Below are positions 62,356 through 64,000 of a stretch of DNA of 64,000 nt, one piece after another. Numbering within the stretch: position 1 is the first letter of the stretch; the number at the start of each line of letters is the position of its first letter. The DNA is from Marinobacterium aestuarii. Lineage in GTDB: Bacteria; Pseudomonadota; Gammaproteobacteria; Pseudomonadales; Balneatricaceae. The notes beneath the pieces are model-generated. The model had not been told where the DNA came from and did no database searches. It saw only the letters and a program-made list of their open reading frames with translations. The stretch covers positions 2,604,001-2,668,000 of the forward strand of contig NZ_CP015839.1 in the NCBI RefSeq assembly GCF_001651805.1, written 5' to 3'. A program made the position numbers and the translations under genes.

Positions 62356-63540
62356 ATGAAGCTCGCTATCCTCTCCTGTGGACCAAACTCCTATAGCACC
62401 CGCAGATTAAAAGAAGCTGCCGAGTCCCGTGGGCATCAGGTAAAAGTACTTAACACCTTAAAATTTGCGATCGATCTTGATCGTGGCTCTCCTGATCTCT
62501 ATTACCGACAGCAGCAGCTTAGCCATTATGATGCGGTATTGCCCCGCATTGGTGCCTCTATCACCTACTATGGAACGGCTGTCGTTCGCCAGTTTCAGGA
62601 AATGGATGTTTATTGCGCCAACACGGCGCACGGCATTCTGAACTCCCGGGACAAGCTGAGAAGCTTGCAGATTTTGAGTCGCCATCACCTTGGCATTCCG
62701 AAAACCAACTTCGTACGCGATAAAAAGGATGTCCTCCCCGCCATAGAGCGTGTGGGTAATGCGCCGGTTATTATCAAGCTCATTGAAGGCACCCAGGGTA
62801 TTGGCGTCCTGCTGGCCGAATCGACCAAGTCTGCTGAGGCGATTATTGAATTACTGCAAAGCCAGAAACAAAACGTGCTGGTACAAAAATTTGTCGCCGA
62901 AAGTAAAGGCAAAGACATTCGCGCACTGGTTGTCGGTGACCGGGTGGTCGCTGCTATGCGTCGTGTGGCGCAAGGACAGGAGTTTCGAAGCAACGTACAC
63001 AGAGGCGGCGTGGCTGAAGCTGTTGAGCTAAGCGAAGAGTATAAAAATACGGCCGTTAAAGCAGCGCAGATCCTGGGGCTGCAGGTGGCCGGCGTTGACA
63101 TGCTCGAAGGCAAAGATGGCCCCCAGATTATGGAGGTAAACTCCTCGCCGGGCCTGGAAGGCATCGAAAGCTGCACTCAGCTGGATATTGCCGGAGCTAT
63201 CATTGATTACATCGCCGCTCAGGTAGACTTCCCCGAAATCGATGTCCGCCAGCGCCTGACCGTAAGCCGTGGCTACGGTGTCGCCGAAATATATGTGCCG
63301 CCGGAGTCTCAATTCATAGGAAAAACCATTACGGATTCGGGGTTATTAGAGCAGGATATTAACGTACTGACGCTGTACCGGGATGCCAAGGCCATCCCGA
63401 ATCCAAAATATTCCCGCGTACTGGAGCCAGGCGACAAACTGCTTTGTTTCGGTAAACTGGATTCCATGCGAACGCTTGTGCCGGCAAACACCAGACGCAA
63501 AAGAAAACCGAAGGTCAAGCCGCTGGATACTGACATCTAA
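62356..63540 (+). CDS. rimK: RimK-like ATP-grasp ligase with C-terminal RCK_C-like extension
   Basis: This 394-residue protein has the RimK order: N-terminal MKLAILSCGPNSYSTRRLKEA, then VLPRIGASITYYGTAVVRQF near residue 63, the ATP-grasp lid IKLIEGTQGIGVLLAES near 139 and metal-binding EVNSSPGLEGIE near 260. RimK adds glutamate residues to the C-terminus of ribosomal protein S6. E. coli RimK ends at about 300 residues; here a further 95 residues (IYVPPESQFIGKTITDSGLL, VLEPGDKLLCFGKLDSM) resemble an RCK_C/TrkA-C regulatory domain, followed by a basic tail. It is the first clear backbone gene right of the transposon. Confidence 0.92.
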   Translation: MKLAILSCGPNSYSTRRLKEAAESRGHQVKVLNTLKFAIDLDRGSPDLYYRQQQLSHYDAVLPRIGASITYYGTAVVRQFQEMDVYCANTAHGILNSRDKLRSLQILSRHHLGIPKTNFVRDKKDVLPAIERVGNAPVIIKLIEGTQGIGVLLAESTKSAEAIIELLQSQKQNVLVQKFVAESKGKDIRALVVGDRVVAAMRRVAQGQEFRSNVHRGGVAEAVELSEEYKNTAVKAAQILGLQVAGVDMLEGKDGPQIMEVNSSPGLEGIESCTQLDIAGAIIDYIAAQVDFPEIDVRQRLTVSRGYGVAEIYVPPESQFIGKTITDSGLLEQDINVLTLYRDAKAIPNPKYSRVLEPGDKLLCFGKLDSMRTLVPANTRRKRKPKVKPLDTDI

Positions 63541-63575
63541 TCATCTTTGGCCTATGAAAAAGGCAGGATGCTCAG

Positions 63576-64000
63576 ATGCCCAGCCCGTTTCGGCGCCGTC
63601 ACGAACAGCACATTGCATCACGTCGCCGTAGAGCGAACTCGACGCCCCCGCGAAACGACACAGGGGCGGCCGCTATTGCTCGCATCAATGAGCTCTCCCA
63701 CGCAGCACGCCCTGCGTGGTTCATGCTGCTCGGTTACTTTGCCTTTGCCATAATCACGCTTCTCGGGGTCGAGGACGCGGACTTCTTTATCGATAGCCGA
63801 CATACGCAGCTGCCAATCGTCAACGCCTCCATTCCCACGTCCAGCTTCTTCCTGTTCGCACCTGCTCTGGGTACCGCTCTCTTTGTCTATTTCCACTTCC
63901 AGCTTTTAAAGCTTTGGGAAGCGCTCTCAGTGCCTGCCGCCAGGATTGATGGCAAGCCGCTGGCGGAGCACGTGGCGCCCTGGCTCATCAACGACTTCGG
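63576..64000 (+). CDS. Membrane protein N-terminal part, likely pentapeptide-repeat family (3' end outside window)
   Basis: From the ATG at 63576 an open frame runs to the window edge (141 codons). After a basic N-terminus come AARPAWFMLLGYFAFAIITLLGVEDADFF, with a membrane helix at about 50-68, the segment TQLPIVNASIPTSSFFLFAPAL and a second helix (about 95-112) leading into FHFQLLKLWEAL. I recall this N-terminal membrane module preceding pentapeptide repeats in proteobacterial proteins, but the repeat region is beyond the window. It lies 35 bases after rimK in the same direction and may be cotranscribed. Confidence 0.6.
   Translation, partial: MPSPFRRRHEQHIASRRRRANSTPPRNDTGAAAIARINELSHAARPAWFMLLGYFAFAIITLLGVEDADFFIDSRHTQLPIVNASIPTSSFFLFAPALGTALFVYFHFQLLKLWEALSVPAARIDGKPLAEHVAPWLINDF

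Overview
This window looks like a GC-rich gammaproteobacterial chromosome, probably of a marine Oceanospirillales/Pseudomonadales-type lineage. That placement rests on gene content and codon style only: a Puu polyamine pathway, a RimK with a C-terminal RCK-like extension, and a fused E1 alpha/beta dehydrogenase. I cannot name the species. The window has three parts: a left chromosomal backbone (1-15.9 kb), an accessory block (15.9-61.3 kb) dominated by a Tn7-like transposon of about 42.3 kb, and a right backbone starting at rimK (62.4 kb).

Left backbone. A leftward operon encodes gamma-glutamylputrescine synthetase (puuA-like), an aldehyde dehydrogenase (puuC-like), an NhaC-family transporter and a gamma-glutamylputrescine oxidase (puuB-like, running off the window). 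puuD-like hydrolase and a cupin-type PuuR-like repressor run rightward. A near-identical 17-base palindrome lies between puuA and puuD and again just before the repressor gene, and is probably its operator. Next come decayed genes, a Tat-exported solute-binding protein divergent from a membrane adenylate cyclase, a histone-deacetylase/acetylpolyamine-amidohydrolase family enzyme, a fused E1 dehydrogenase and a ChaC-like gamma-glutamylcyclotransferase.

Accessory block, outside the transposon. An Xre/ParS-type antitoxin and RES toxin pair is followed by a truncated higB, an intact higA and a broken TOTE-like helicase gene.

The Tn7-like element. Its ends are 27-base inverted repeats (23/27 identical, TGT...ACA) at 18908 and 61256, flanked by a flush CAAG direct repeat. 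Internal TTTCCAGTTCAAG-type repeats at both ends look like TnsB sites. It encodes TniQ, TnsC, TnsB and TnsA, a LexA-box-controlled umuDC pair, an IS200-like insertion in a LuxR gene, and about 32 kb of defence-type cargo. The cargo comprises a CoiA-like nuclease candidate, a membrane protein, a cytosolic 5'-nucleotidase, a CARF/RtcR-like sigma54 activator, a type I restriction system, Zorya-like ZorA/ZorB/ZorC, a STY4851/ECs_5259-like protein, a 2077-residue DUF1998-type helicase, a RavA/ViaA-like MoxR-vWA pair, a HEPN protein and a BrxL remnant.

How they may work together. The Zorya motor and EH-type protein are present, but no SNF2-type ZorD is; the downstream genes are instead STY4851, the giant helicase, RavA/ViaA and HEPN. 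Candidate sigma54 -24/-12 promoters precede three of the transcription units (34921, 46726, 56468), and a sigma54 activator with a nucleotide-sensor-like N-terminus is encoded just upstream. This suggests the island is an inducible composite defence system. That is an inference; no search could be run.
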